Below, one piece after another: positions 7,675-17,076 of a DNA stretch of 64,000 nt. The position numbers were made by a program, and so were the translations under genes. Position 1 is the stretch's first letter, and each line of letters begins with the position of its first letter. This stretch comes from Christiangramia salexigens. GTDB lineage: Bacteria > Bacteroidota > Bacteroidia > Flavobacteriales > Flavobacteriaceae. The notes below the pieces were generated by a model. It had not been told where the DNA came from. It worked only from the letters and a program-made list of their open reading frames with translations, and did not search any database. Where the stretch lies: assembly GCF_001889005.1 (NCBI RefSeq), contig NZ_CP018153.1, positions 778,501-842,500 of the forward strand, read 5' to 3'.

Positions 7675-10664
7675 TGAATAGATACTTTCTGAATATTTAT
7701 AATTTCCTCAATAAACGGAAGTCCTTGGGCCTGATTATGCTGTTGGCCTACCTGATGGGTTTAGGGTTTATAGCTTCGCGAATTCAATTTGAGGAAGATA
7801 TAACCAAATTAATTCCAGCAGGGGAAAAACAAAAAGTCTATAAGAAGATTCTTCAGAATACCGATTTCTCTGATAAATTAATAATCAGTGTATCTTCAGA
7901 TTCCACAAATATTCAACCAGATTCACTTGTAGCCTATGCAGAAGAATTAGATCTGGTTTTAAGAAACGAATTGGCGCCCTATATTGAGAGTATCCAAGGC
8001 AAGGTTCCAGACTCTAATATAAGCGGTATCTATAATTTCGTATACGATAATTTACCCATTTTTTTAAATTCTGAGGATTATACGGCTATTAATCATAAAC
8101 TCCCTCAGGATAGTATACGCAGCAATCTTGCATCCGGTTACCGCAGATTACTTTCCCCAACAGGCCTGGTCACCAAGAACTATTTCTTTAAAGACCCATT
8201 GAACATTACTGGTTTAGGGCTTGAAAAACTACGCGAGCTACAGGTAGGTGATAATTTCAGTATCTATAAGAACTATCTGATCACAAAGGATCAGCAAAAT
8301 GTTGTTTTTTTCCTTGATCCGAAATATCCGTCATCTGAAACAAATAAAAATGCAATTTTTATTGATGAACTCAGGTCGCACATCAATCTTTTAAATGGCA
8401 AGTATACAGGAGTGGAAGCCAAATATTTTGGCGGTGTGCTTTACTCTTTGGCGAATGCAGAAAGAATTAAAATCGATATTAAATTAACCATTGGAATTGC
8501 CGTAATTATATTGCTCGGTTTACTAATTATCTTCTACAGAAAGATCTATGTGCCATTGCTGATATTTCTACCCAGTATACTTGGAGGCATCACTGCCATT
8601 GCATTTTTAAGCATATTTAAGGGTAGTATTTCAGCTATTTCATTGGGTATAGGTGCGATTCTGCTTGGTATTAGTTTGGATTATGGATTACATATCTTAA
8701 CGCATTATCGAAATAATAGAAATGTAGATCAGCTATATAGAGATGTTTGTAAACCTGTTCTTATGAGTAGTTTTACAACCGCAACGGCATTTTTGTGCTT
8801 GATCTTTGTTCGAAGTGAAGCCCTTTTGGAGCTCGGTATTTTTGCGTCGGTAAGCGTAATATTTTCTTCAATTTTTGCGCTTATCCTGATCCCTCTCTTT
8901 TATAACCCCGGAAATGAAATTGAAAAAAGAAAAACATTTTTGGATAAAATAGCCAGCAGAGATTTTTCAAGATCCAGGGTTCTGAGGATAGGAATAACCA
9001 TTTTCTTTATAATTAGCTTATTTCTATTTAATCGTGTTGAATTTAATAAGGATTTATCTGAGCTTAATTATCAACCTTCCAAATTAAAGTCGGTAGAACA
9101 TAAAGTTGAAGCTATTACGGGGCGTGAAGGTAAGAATATTTACATGGTAGCCTATGGGAATAGCCTTGATGATGCACTCCAGCATAATAATACGCTTTAT
9201 AAGGAGCTTCAGCTCTATAAAAATTCTGAGAAGATTAAAAGCTTTAGCAGCATTGGAGGTGTAATATTATCTACAGCAGAACAGGATGCACGAATTGAAG
9301 AATGGAATTCGTTTTGGGAGCCAGGCAGGGCAGATACACTGAAAAACAGGCTTATTGATATTTCCGGTGAATTCGGATTCAGACCTGAAAGCTTCGGGGC
9401 ATTCTATGCGCAATTGAATAAAGATTTTCAAAATATTTTTCTTGCTGATTATAGCAGCGCAGGCTCACTTTATCTTGATGATTTTATTTCGGAATCTGAA
9501 AACTTCTCTACAGTTACCAGTACGGTTAGTTTAGATGAAGCCAAGGCCGACAGTTTTCTCGATAATTTTGAAGATCAGAAAGGAATCATCGCTTTGGATA
9601 GAAAAGCCATGAATCAAAGCCTGCTTGGAGGGCTTAAGGATGATTTTAGTGATCTTATAGCTATTTCACTCCTGGCGGTTTTTATCATTTTACTCATTTC
9701 ATATAGAAATATTGAGATCAGTTTGCTCACCCTTTTACCAGTAGGGATTTCTTGGGTCTGTACCTTGAGTTTAATGGTGATCTTTCATATAGATTTTAAT
9801 GTTTTAAACATTATTATATCTACATTTATTTTTGGACTAGGGCTGGATTACAGCATTTTTATAACCAATGCCAGCCTTAAGGAGTATGAAACAGGAGAAT
9901 CTGATCTTAGCACCTATCAAACCTCCATTTTATTATCTGTGATCACTACATTATTGGGAATGGGTGTTTTGATCTTTGCAAAACATCCGGCGCTTAAATC
10001 GGTCTCAATTGTGTCAATTTTAGGTGTACTTACCGCGGTCTTTATAAGTTTTGTGATCCAGAGAAGTTTATTCAAATTAGTTTTACTTAACAGTGCAAAG
10101 GAGGGCAAGGAAGTCTTTTCAATTCATAGACTTATTGATAAAGTAAGGAATAAGGATGCTTCAGAAACAGAGCAGCTTTATCATAAGAAAGCTATATTAC
10201 ATAATTACAGGTATAAATCGATTTATCCGGAGATTAACAGACATTTCAGAACTTACAGAGAGAAATACCTACAGGTTAGTCGGCATTTAAATAATAATGA
10301 GTCCATAGTCATCATAAATGCGGAATATGGCCTCCTAAGTCATTTTATTGCTGCTAAATTTCCTGTTTCAAATATTTACGCTTTAGAAGAAAGCGAACTT
10401 AAGTTCAGAATTTTGCGAGGCTCTGTGAAATCCAGATCGAAAAGTATATCGGTATATAATTCCTTAGATGAAATTGTAACAGGGGATGTTTTTATAATCT
10501 TTGGTTCTTATAAGAAAGAATCCAGATTAAAGGAGTTAATACGAAAGCGAGCTAAAAAAGTGATACTTTTAGATTCAGACTTCCCGGAAAGATGGTTACT
10601 TGATCTTAATTTCGAGATCGCCTACAGGCAGAATAATATTTTGGTTTTAAGAAAGGTTGATTGA
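7671..10664 (+). CDS. MMPL/RND-type lipid exporter with C-terminal Rossmann-like tail
   Basis: This 997-residue protein has two RND repeats. TM1 is at about 20-37, a periplasmic loop follows to about 265, a TM bundle lies at about 270-412, a second loop follows, and a second TM bundle lies at about 660-805 with the paired motifs GISLDYG and GLGLDYS. It resembles MMPL/hopanoid-type exporters. From about residue 808 there is a soluble tail containing IVIINAEYGLLSHFI and IYALEES, like the first strand, glycine loop and acidic strand-2 end of a SAM methyltransferase but with a poor glycine motif. Related proteins combine MMPL, lysophospholipid acyltransferase and methyltransferase parts; no acyltransferase is seen here. 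Likely role: moving the finished lipid out of the inner membrane. Confidence 0.82.
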   Translation: MMNRYFLNIYNFLNKRKSLGLIMLLAYLMGLGFIASRIQFEEDITKLIPAGEKQKVYKKILQNTDFSDKLIISVSSDSTNIQPDSLVAYAEELDLVLRNELAPYIESIQGKVPDSNISGIYNFVYDNLPIFLNSEDYTAINHKLPQDSIRSNLASGYRRLLSPTGLVTKNYFFKDPLNITGLGLEKLRELQVGDNFSIYKNYLITKDQQNVVFFLDPKYPSSETNKNAIFIDELRSHINLLNGKYTGVEAKYFGGVLYSLANAERIKIDIKLTIGIAVIILLGLLIIFYRKIYVPLLIFLPSILGGITAIAFLSIFKGSISAISLGIGAILLGISLDYGLHILTHYRNNRNVDQLYRDVCKPVLMSSFTTATAFLCLIFVRSEALLELGIFASVSVIFSSIFALILIPLFYNPGNEIEKRKTFLDKIASRDFSRSRVLRIGITIFFIISLFLFNRVEFNKDLSELNYQPSKLKSVEHKVEAITGREGKNIYMVAYGNSLDDALQHNNTLYKELQLYKNSEKIKSFSSIGGVILSTAEQDARIEEWNSFWEPGRADTLKNRLIDISGEFGFRPESFGAFYAQLNKDFQNIFLADYSSAGSLYLDDFISESENFSTVTSTVSLDEAKADSFLDNFEDQKGIIALDRKAMNQSLLGGLKDDFSDLIAISLLAVFIILLISYRNIEISLLTLLPVGISWVCTLSLMVIFHIDFNVLNIIISTFIFGLGLDYSIFITNASLKEYETGESDLSTYQTSILLSVITTLLGMGVLIFAKHPALKSVSIVSILGVLTAVFISFVIQRSLFKLVLLNSAKEGKEVFSIHRLIDKVRNKDASETEQLYHKKAILHNYRYKSIYPEINRHFRTYREKYLQVSRHLNNNESIVIINAEYGLLSHFIAAKFPVSNIYALEESELKFRILRGSVKSRSKSISVYNSLDEIVTGDVFIIFGSYKKESRLKELIRKRAKKVILLDSDFPERWLLDLNFEIAYRQNNILVLRKVD

Positions 10665-10670
10665 CAGAAG

Positions 10671-12329
10671 ATGAGAAGCTTATATTTTTTGCCGCTGCTA
10701 TTGTTGTTAAATTCCTGTGGAATAAAAAAATCTGTGGAATATCGCCCTGATATTTCCGGGATACAGGCCTTAGACACAAGCCGAATTAAGCACTCTTCAA
10801 CCCACTTTAGTCTTGGAAAAAATCAGTTGATCAAAAACAAATATGGAGTTTGGGAACTCTATCTTGAGGGGAATGCGCTGGAGAGAGGTATTGCCAATGG
10901 CAGTCTTTCACGGGAACTAATACATCATCAGGAAACTGCATTTATGAATAAACTGCAGTCTATGGTTCCATCTGAGGACTATAGGGGCTTTTTAAAAAAG
11001 ATGATCCTCTGGTTCAATCGTAAAATGTATTTACATGTGCCGGAAGAATATCAGCAGGAAATATATGCGGTCTCGAAATTTGGTCTAGAAAAATACGATA
11101 GTTTCGCTCCGGCTTATCTGCGAATGTTATATTTTCATGGAGCTCATGATATTGGTCATGCCTTACAAGACCTAATGCTGGTAGGCTGTACATCATTTGC
11201 CGCCTGGGGTGAAAAGACGGAAGATGGAGAATTGCTCATTGGTCGAAATTTTGATTTTTATGCAGGGGATGATTTTAATGAACAAAAGATTGTTGCCTTT
11301 ATAAAACCTGAGACCGGTAATAAATTTATGATGTATACCTGGGGCGGATTCATAGGTGCAGTAAGTGGAATGAATGAGAAAGGAATTTCCGTGACCATCA
11401 ATGCCGGTAAATCCAGAATTCCATTAATTGCAAAAACTCCAATAAGCCTTGTAGCCAGAGAAATTCTTCAGTATGCGTCCAGTATTGACGAAGCCATAGA
11501 AATTGCCAGAAGCAGAGAAGTATTTGTTTCAGAATCTATTATGGTAGGTAGCGGGGATGAAAAGAAGGCCGTGTTGATCGAAGTTGCGCCATCCAATTTT
11601 GGAGTCTATGAGGTTAATAATTCTAATAAGCTGATCTGCAGTAATCATTTTCAAAGTAAAGCTTATAGTGATGACAGGCGAAACCTTAAAACTATTGAAG
11701 AAAGTCATACAAAATATAGATATGACAGGATGGAACAATTGATTGCTAAAAATGATAAATTGAATGAGATCGAAGCCGTTGAAATTCTTCGTAATATGAA
11801 GGGGTTAGATGATGAAGAATTAGGTTTCGGAAATGAGCTGGCTATAAACCAGTTGCTTGCACATCACGGAATTGTATTCAGGCCTAAGGACAGGAAAGTT
11901 TGGGTATCCGCTAATCCCTATCAAATGGGAGAGTTCATAGCTTATGATCTGAATGATGTTTTTGATCAATTCGAGTCAGGAATTCTTGATGGGAGTGTAT
12001 CTAATTCTAAGAATACGATCCCTGCGAGTAAATTCATTGAAACGAAACAGTTCAGGGATTATGAAGCATATAGAAAGCTTGAATTTGATATAAAGCAAAG
12101 GCTTGAAGGAGAAATGCAAATCAAAAATCTGGATGCCGCTAAGCTAGTTCAATTAAATCCTGAATTTTGGGAGGCTCATTTCCTTGCAGGAATGATATAT
12201 TACAAGAATGAGGATTATAAGAAAGCCATAATCCAATTCAAACAAGCCAGTATTAAAGAGGTCACCACTTTAAAGGATAAAGAGTTGATAGAAAAGATGC
12301 TTAGAAAAAGTTATAGAAAATTGAATTAA
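10671..12329 (+). CDS. C45-type autoproteolytic Ntn-hydrolase/acyltransferase lipoprotein
   Basis: This 552-residue protein has a lipoprotein signal ending LLNSC (Cys16). The central domain carries GCTSFAAWG with Cys173, followed by LIGRNFDFY, GFIGAVSGMNEKG and VTINAG. This is the arrangement of peptidase C45/penicillin-acyltransferase proteins, in which autocleavage before Cys exposes it as nucleophile. Residues about 490-550 look TPR-like (FLAGMIYYKNEDYKKAI). It is therefore a membrane-anchored periplasmic amidase or acyltransferase. In this operon an attractive inference is acyl transfer of the polyene chain to its partner, but the substrate is unknown. It starts 6 bases after the exporter and shares one base with the ligase gene. 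Confidence 0.75.
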   Translation: MRSLYFLPLLLLLNSCGIKKSVEYRPDISGIQALDTSRIKHSSTHFSLGKNQLIKNKYGVWELYLEGNALERGIANGSLSRELIHHQETAFMNKLQSMVPSEDYRGFLKKMILWFNRKMYLHVPEEYQQEIYAVSKFGLEKYDSFAPAYLRMLYFHGAHDIGHALQDLMLVGCTSFAAWGEKTEDGELLIGRNFDFYAGDDFNEQKIVAFIKPETGNKFMMYTWGGFIGAVSGMNEKGISVTINAGKSRIPLIAKTPISLVAREILQYASSIDEAIEIARSREVFVSESIMVGSGDEKKAVLIEVAPSNFGVYEVNNSNKLICSNHFQSKAYSDDRRNLKTIEESHTKYRYDRMEQLIAKNDKLNEIEAVEILRNMKGLDDEELGFGNELAINQLLAHHGIVFRPKDRKVWVSANPYQMGEFIAYDLNDVFDQFESGILDGSVSNSKNTIPASKFIETKQFRDYEAYRKLEFDIKQRLEGEMQIKNLDAAKLVQLNPEFWEAHFLAGMIYYKNEDYKKAIIQFKQASIKEVTTLKDKELIEKMLRKSYRKLN

Positions 12330-13609
12330 TGCAGGACCTCTATTTTCAGGATATTGAAACGATTAAAGCTAAGCAATGGCAATTGCTTAAGAAACAACTT
12401 GAATATATTTCAGAGAGATCTCCATTTTACAAAAATCTCTTTAAAGAAAAATTAATTGATATAAAAAGTATTGAGAATGCAGAAAGCTTTGGTGCATTAC
12501 CTGTTACATCCAAGGAAGATCTTCAACTTCATAATGATGCGTTTTTAAGCATTTCTGAAGAGGATATTATTGATTTCGTGACAACTTCCGGTACTCTTGG
12601 AAGTCCGGTTAATTTTGCGCTAAATGAAGCAGACCTTAAGCGCTTGGCAGAAAATGAATTTAAAGCCTTTAAGATCGCAGGATTAAAAAAGTCTGATAAA
12701 GTGCAAATAACAACCACTCTGGACAGAAGGTTTATGGCTGGTTTAGCTTATTTTATGGGGCTGCGCAAGCTTGGGTCTGGCGTGATTAGAACCGGTAGCG
12801 GATCTCCTCAGTTACAATGGGATAGCATTGAAAGATTTAAACCGAGTTATCTGATTGGCGTTCCATCATTTCTACTTAAGATGATAGAATATGCCAGAGA
12901 CAATGATATAAACCTGAACAATTCTTCGGTAAAAGGAGCTATTTGTATTGGGGAACCGCTCAGAAATGAAAAATTTGAGCTGAACGGTCTAGGAAGCAAA
13001 ATTAATGAAGACTGGAAAATTGAGTTGTTTTCAACCTATGCATCTACCGAAATGTCTACAGCTTTCACCGAATGTCCTGAGCACAGAGGGAACCATGTGT
13101 TGAGTGACTTGATATATACCGAAGTTTTGGATGAAGAAGGGAATCATGTGAAACCGGGCCAAATAGGAGAGTTGGTTATCACACCGCTCCAAACCCAGAC
13201 AATGCCTTTACTCCGTTATGCCACTGGCGACATGCTTACATATTATGAAGAATCATGTACTTGCGGTAGGAATACACCAAGGTTAAGTCCTGTTATTGGA
13301 AGAAAACAACAGAAGATAAAGCTTAAAGGGACAAGCTTATATCCAAATCATATAGCAGAGGTTTTGAATTCTTTTGGGGGCTTGAAAACATTTATCATTG
13401 AAGCCAGTTTAGATGAACTTGGGAATGATAGCGTGAAAATTATTATTCCGGAAGATATTTCTTTGCCGGAATTAAATAATTTGAAGAATTATTTAAAATC
13501 CATGCTTCATGTCACTCCGCTTTTGGAAATGGAAAAGATCAGAAAAATAGACCAACTGCGAAATCCAAAATCCAGTAGAAAGCCTATAAATTTTAGAGAT
13601 CTGAGGTGA
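12329..13609 (+). CDS. Adenylate-forming acyl/aryl-CoA ligase, phenylacetate-CoA-ligase-like
   Basis: This 426-residue ANL-superfamily enzyme has the P-loop TTSGTLGSP at residues 85-93, STYASTEMSTAF in the A5 region, YATGDML in A7 and a GRKQQKIKLKG hinge. The length and the Cys-rich YEESCTCGRNTPRL segment fit the phenylacetate-CoA ligase/PaaK-like branch. It would activate an aromatic or fatty carboxylate as the AMP ester and pass it to CoA or ACP. As last gene of the polyene operon it could activate the aryl starter. Its stop (TGA) and that of the convergent gene at 13610 share the palindrome TGATCA. Confidence 0.8.
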   Translation: MQDLYFQDIETIKAKQWQLLKKQLEYISERSPFYKNLFKEKLIDIKSIENAESFGALPVTSKEDLQLHNDAFLSISEEDIIDFVTTSGTLGSPVNFALNEADLKRLAENEFKAFKIAGLKKSDKVQITTTLDRRFMAGLAYFMGLRKLGSGVIRTGSGSPQLQWDSIERFKPSYLIGVPSFLLKMIEYARDNDINLNNSSVKGAICIGEPLRNEKFELNGLGSKINEDWKIELFSTYASTEMSTAFTECPEHRGNHVLSDLIYTEVLDEEGNHVKPGQIGELVITPLQTQTMPLLRYATGDMLTYYEESCTCGRNTPRLSPVIGRKQQKIKLKGTSLYPNHIAEVLNSFGGLKTFIIEASLDELGNDSVKIIIPEDISLPELNNLKNYLKSMLHVTPLLEMEKIRKIDQLRNPKSSRKPINFRDLR

Positions 13610-14791
13610 TCAGTTCTTCTCGCAAATTATAACGATCTTCTCATTTCTAAGGTTGGTGGTGAAAAATAGATAAAGCTTTCCACCGTCTTTAATCTTGAGC
13701 TTTTTACGAATGTCATTGACCGGATCCGGAAAATTTCGAATTGCAATATTCGCCTTAGACCCTTTAAAGTGTTTCTTTAAGTCTTGTGTTTTATAAGTCT
13801 TATAATCAACGATTTTAAATACTCTTCCCGGAAACTCTATTTTTTCTTTTGATGTGAAAAGGTGTGAGTGTTCATGAAGTTTATTGAGATTGAGCTCTTC
13901 GGCGAGTGATTGAAATAACCCACTTTTCATGATAGCCGCATTAGGTTCATACAGATAGTGTTCAGGCTCACTATAATTATATGAATTTTTTACTTTTTCA
14001 AAGTTCGCGAAAAACTCCTGTCTAATATCTTTTTCAATATTAAGACTCTTAATATTTGTGGGCCCATCATATCCTTTTTCTAGAATCCAGAGCAGTTCTT
14101 TTACCTCGTTCCTTACCGCAATGATATGTATTTCCTTTACGAAATTTAACTCATCCAGACCAGCAGAAATATCCAGAATAGGGGAGGTTTTAATCAAAAT
14201 GTTATTGGATATTCGAAATAAATACTCCAGATTTCTTGGTACATCAGGTTCGCAGTCCTTAAGTTTAAAGACTTTCCCGCCTGAATTATCTCTTCTGGCC
14301 GGGTCAAGATAAATCCAGCTATACTGAGTCGTATCGTTCTTTATAATTTCAAGCCCGTCTCCGGCGTGTACACTTATGTTATTTGCATTGAGCATCTTAA
14401 AATTATGCCTTGCGAGCTCTGCCAGTTCCTGATTGATCTCGCAATAGATATAATTTTGGAATTTTTTGGACATGTAGTAGGAATCGATGCCAATTCCTCC
14501 CGTCAGGTCTATACCGAAATCACCTTCAACTAAAGAAGCCTTATATTCCGCTGTGACCTGAGAAGAACTTTGTTCCAGGTTTAGCTTGGGCGGATATAAA
14601 ATTCCCGAAGTTTTGAATAGTTCTGGAAATTTCTTTTCTGCTACTTTAAGACCATTCATTTGAACCCCTAATTCAGCAGTTCCTATTTCCTGAAACGGGC
14701 TGCCTTTTAAGATTATTGAAGGCAGGTCTTTTTTATAATTTTTCTGAATATAATCTGAAACTTCCTTCTGTAATAGCGCTCTATTCAGCAT
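13610..14791 (-). CDS. Class I SAM-dependent methyltransferase with THUMP-like domain
   Basis: This 393-residue protein has an N-terminal region ending in VQMNGLKVAEKKFPEL, then a SAM-binding fold with DLTGGIGIDSYYM, the acidic strand end CEINQEL, GDGLEII and the motif YLDPARRD. The C-terminus contains a ferredoxin-like/THUMP-like segment (AIRNFPDPVNDIRKKL). This is the Bacteroidota PG1098-type family, presumed to act on RNA. It is the last gene of a six-gene minus-strand operon headed by tsaD and lies 3 bases after the AI-2E gene, a context of RNA modification. The target is unknown. Confidence 0.82.
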   Translation of the reverse strand: MLNRALLQKEVSDYIQKNYKKDLPSIILKGSPFQEIGTAELGVQMNGLKVAEKKFPELFKTSGILYPPKLNLEQSSSQVTAEYKASLVEGDFGIDLTGGIGIDSYYMSKKFQNYIYCEINQELAELARHNFKMLNANNISVHAGDGLEIIKNDTTQYSWIYLDPARRDNSGGKVFKLKDCEPDVPRNLEYLFRISNNILIKTSPILDISAGLDELNFVKEIHIIAVRNEVKELLWILEKGYDGPTNIKSLNIEKDIRQEFFANFEKVKNSYNYSEPEHYLYEPNAAIMKSGLFQSLAEELNLNKLHEHSHLFTSKEKIEFPGRVFKIVDYKTYKTQDLKKHFKGSKANIAIRNFPDPVNDIRKKLKIKDGGKLYLFFTTNLRNEKIVIICEKN

Positions 14792-14794
14792 AAA

Positions 14795-15883
14795 TTAAAG
14801 GTCTCGAGTTAGTCGCTTTACGATCTTGTATTCGCTTAAGGATTCTTTAGCTATAACCTTCAGGGCTGTATAGAATGGTACTGCTACCACCATTCCGGCT
14901 ATTCCAAAAAGCAGACCTGCAATAAGGATCACCAGAAATATTTCAAGTGGATGCGATCTCACGCTCGCTCCAAAGATCATTGGCTGAGATATGAAATTAT
15001 CTATCATCTGGCAAAAGCCGTAACCGAGCATCACATAGATAAGCTTAGGAATAATAATAGTACTGAAGTCGGCTCCCAGGTGACTTGAAATTACGAATAA
15101 TGCCATTAAAATTCCTGCCAGAAGAGGCCCCAGATAGGGAACAAGATTCAGAAAAGCGCAGATAAATGCAATCGCGATCGGATTATTGATCTCAAATACG
15201 CTGAGCAGTATAGCATAAAGAATGAACAAAACGGAGATCTGAACTGTTAGACCTACAAAATATCTGGATAACAATAATTTGATCTTAGTGAAAACTCTTT
15301 GGAATTTCTGTTCCTCACCGTGATTTGCAAAGACCAGTATACTGTGAAGCATTAATTTACTGTCCTTTAGGAAAAAGAATGAAATAAACAATATGGAAAA
15401 CACAGCAACCATTGTTGCACCAAGAATGCCAAATACATTATTCAGAAACTGAGGAATAAGGCTAATGTCAAAATTCCTAACGAATTCACTGCGTTTAAGA
15501 CCTTCTATAATATTGATCTCTTCAACCCCAAGGTAATTATTGATCTGATCATTCAGATCGTTTAGATCGCTTTTAAATGCCTCAATGTCTATTTGTCCCA
15601 GGTACCGGCTTTGCTCAATAACAATAGGGACGAAGACAAAGATAATCCCTATGAATATTGCCAATACGAGGGTTAGTACCAGGATCACTGCGATCTGATT
15701 GGGAAGATGCAGTTTTTGCCTGAAGAAAATAACAACCGGTCTGCCAATCAAAGCAATCACTCCCGCTACAGCAACATAGACAATTACCGATTGAATTTCA
15801 TATAAAAAAAAGAGCAACAAACAGATACCGAGTATGATACCGAGGGCTCTTAGAATTCCGTTTGCGATTTCAGCTGCTTTCAC
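14795..15883 (-). CDS. AI-2E/PerM family transporter
   Basis: This 362-residue membrane protein has about eight hydrophobic segments: two or three at residues 12-90, a soluble loop to about 140, then paired segments to the C-terminus. The family-typical region AFLNLVPYLGPLLAG and a C-terminal MVVAVPFYTALKVI stretch are present. Members have been linked to autoinducer-2 export or cation/proton exchange, and the real substrate varies. It is separated by 12 bases from the trmH-like gene and by 3 from the methyltransferase gene, so it is co-transcribed with RNA-modification genes. Confidence 0.88.
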   Translation of the reverse strand: MKAAEIANGILRALGIILGICLLLFFLYEIQSVIVYVAVAGVIALIGRPVVIFFRQKLHLPNQIAVILVLTLVLAIFIGIIFVFVPIVIEQSRYLGQIDIEAFKSDLNDLNDQINNYLGVEEINIIEGLKRSEFVRNFDISLIPQFLNNVFGILGATMVAVFSILFISFFFLKDSKLMLHSILVFANHGEEQKFQRVFTKIKLLLSRYFVGLTVQISVLFILYAILLSVFEINNPIAIAFICAFLNLVPYLGPLLAGILMALFVISSHLGADFSTIIIPKLIYVMLGYGFCQMIDNFISQPMIFGASVRSHPLEIFLVILIAGLLFGIAGMVVAVPFYTALKVIAKESLSEYKIVKRLTRDL

Positions 15884-15895
15884 AATGTAAATATA

Positions 15896-16420
15896 TTATT
15901 TCCTGTGAAACTCTTTTAAAGCTTTTGTTAATTCGTAAAGACCAATTCCAACAGATTGGGCAACATTCATGCTGCTATTCTCTCCATACATTTCAATATG
16001 ATACGTATTATCACATTCTTTTAGAACTTCAGGAGAGATCCCATGGCGTTCATTACCAGCTATTAAAACAACTTTATCCTCAGCTTCGCAATTAATCTCG
16101 CCAATCAATTCACTATTGGAGGTAATTTCAATTCCAAGGACCTTATAATTTTGCTTTTTATAACTCGGAATGATCTCTAATACCGATTCATAAAATTCAT
16201 AGGAGACCGTATTATGGGTGTTTCTCGCTGTTCTCTTTAGGCGATTGCTTGAGAGATTAGGTTTGCTGCCACAAAATATCAGCTTTTTTACACCAAATGC
16301 ATCTGCAAGGCGAAATAAACTTCCAATATTCGCCTCTCCGGTAACATTATCCAGAAGCAATATTATTGGAAACTCAATTTTTGAAAAAGAGGTTGTGTTA
16401 TGAGAAAGTTGTTCGTTCAA
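15896..16420 (-). CDS. TrmH/SpoU-family RNA 2'-O-methyltransferase
   Basis: This 174-residue SPOUT methyltransferase lacks an N-terminal substrate-binding extension. The motifs are in order: LLDNVTGEANIGSLFRLADAFG (motif 1 region, Asn and Arg present), VVLIAGNERHGIS (motif 2) and IEMYGENSSMNVAQSVGIGLYE (motif 3). The trefoil-knot SAM site should be functional. The family methylates ribose 2'-OH in tRNA or rRNA, and the position cannot be assigned. Its start overlaps the DUF4159 gene by 4 bases. Confidence 0.88.
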   Translation of the reverse strand: MNEQLSHNTTSFSKIEFPIILLLDNVTGEANIGSLFRLADAFGVKKLIFCGSKPNLSSNRLKRTARNTHNTVSYEFYESVLEIIPSYKKQNYKVLGIEITSNSELIGEINCEAEDKVVLIAGNERHGISPEVLKECDNTYHIEMYGENSSMNVAQSVGIGLYELTKALKEFHRK

Positions 16421-17067
16421 TTTTCAAAAGCGTATTTAATTATATTAGCCCCCATTTTCAGGGCCTTTTCACGGACTTCTTCAGGATCATTATGGACAGC
16501 GGGGCTTTCCCAACCATCGCCTAGATCACTTTCATAGGTATATAATAAAATTAATCTGCCGGCATCAAATATACCAAAGGCCTGAGGCCGTAATTTATCA
16601 TGTTCATGAATTTTAGGTAATCCGTTTGGAAAAGAATAGGCTGCTGAGAAGATGGGATGATCTGCAGGTAATTCTTTCAGCTCTTTATCCGGAAACATTT
16701 TTCTGAATTCTTTTCTGATGAATTTATCCATTCCATAATTATCATCTATATGAAGAAAACCTCCGCTTAAAAGGTAATTTCTAAGATTCTCGATCTCCGA
16801 ATCGTTAAAGATCACATTCCCATGACCGGTCATGTGCACAAATGGAAACCTGAAAATATCTGAACTTCCGGGCTCTACCGTTTCAGGTTTGGTAATTATG
16901 TTGGTTTGAATGTTTTCATTGCAGAATTTGATCAAATTAGGCAATGCAGTAGGGTTGGAATACCAGTCACCCCCGCCATTATACTTAAGTACAGCTAGTT
17001 CCTGTGAAAATAAAGAGATGGAGCTGCAAAGGGCAGCAATTAACAATAAGGTTTTTGCGTATTTCAT
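16417..17067 (-). CDS. DUF4159 domain secreted protein
   Basis: This 216-residue protein has a signal peptide (MKYAKTLLLIAALCSSISLFSQ). The rest matches DUF4159: LKYNGGGDWY near the start, then VHMTGHGNVIF, LLSGGFLHIDD and SDLGDGWESP. The fold resembles a glutamine-amidotransferase-like domain used as a periplasmic module, and no catalytic role is established. It lies between rsmE (9 bases) and the trmH-like gene (4-base overlap), the only exported protein in an RNA-modification operon apart from the AI-2E membrane protein. Confidence 0.82.
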   Translation of the reverse strand: MKYAKTLLLIAALCSSISLFSQELAVLKYNGGGDWYSNPTALPNLIKFCNENIQTNIITKPETVEPGSSDIFRFPFVHMTGHGNVIFNDSEIENLRNYLLSGGFLHIDDNYGMDKFIRKEFRKMFPDKELKELPADHPIFSAAYSFPNGLPKIHEHDKLRPQAFGIFDAGRLILLYTYESDLGDGWESPAVHNDPEEVREKALKMGANIIKYAFEN

Positions 17068-17076
17068 GAACTGAAT

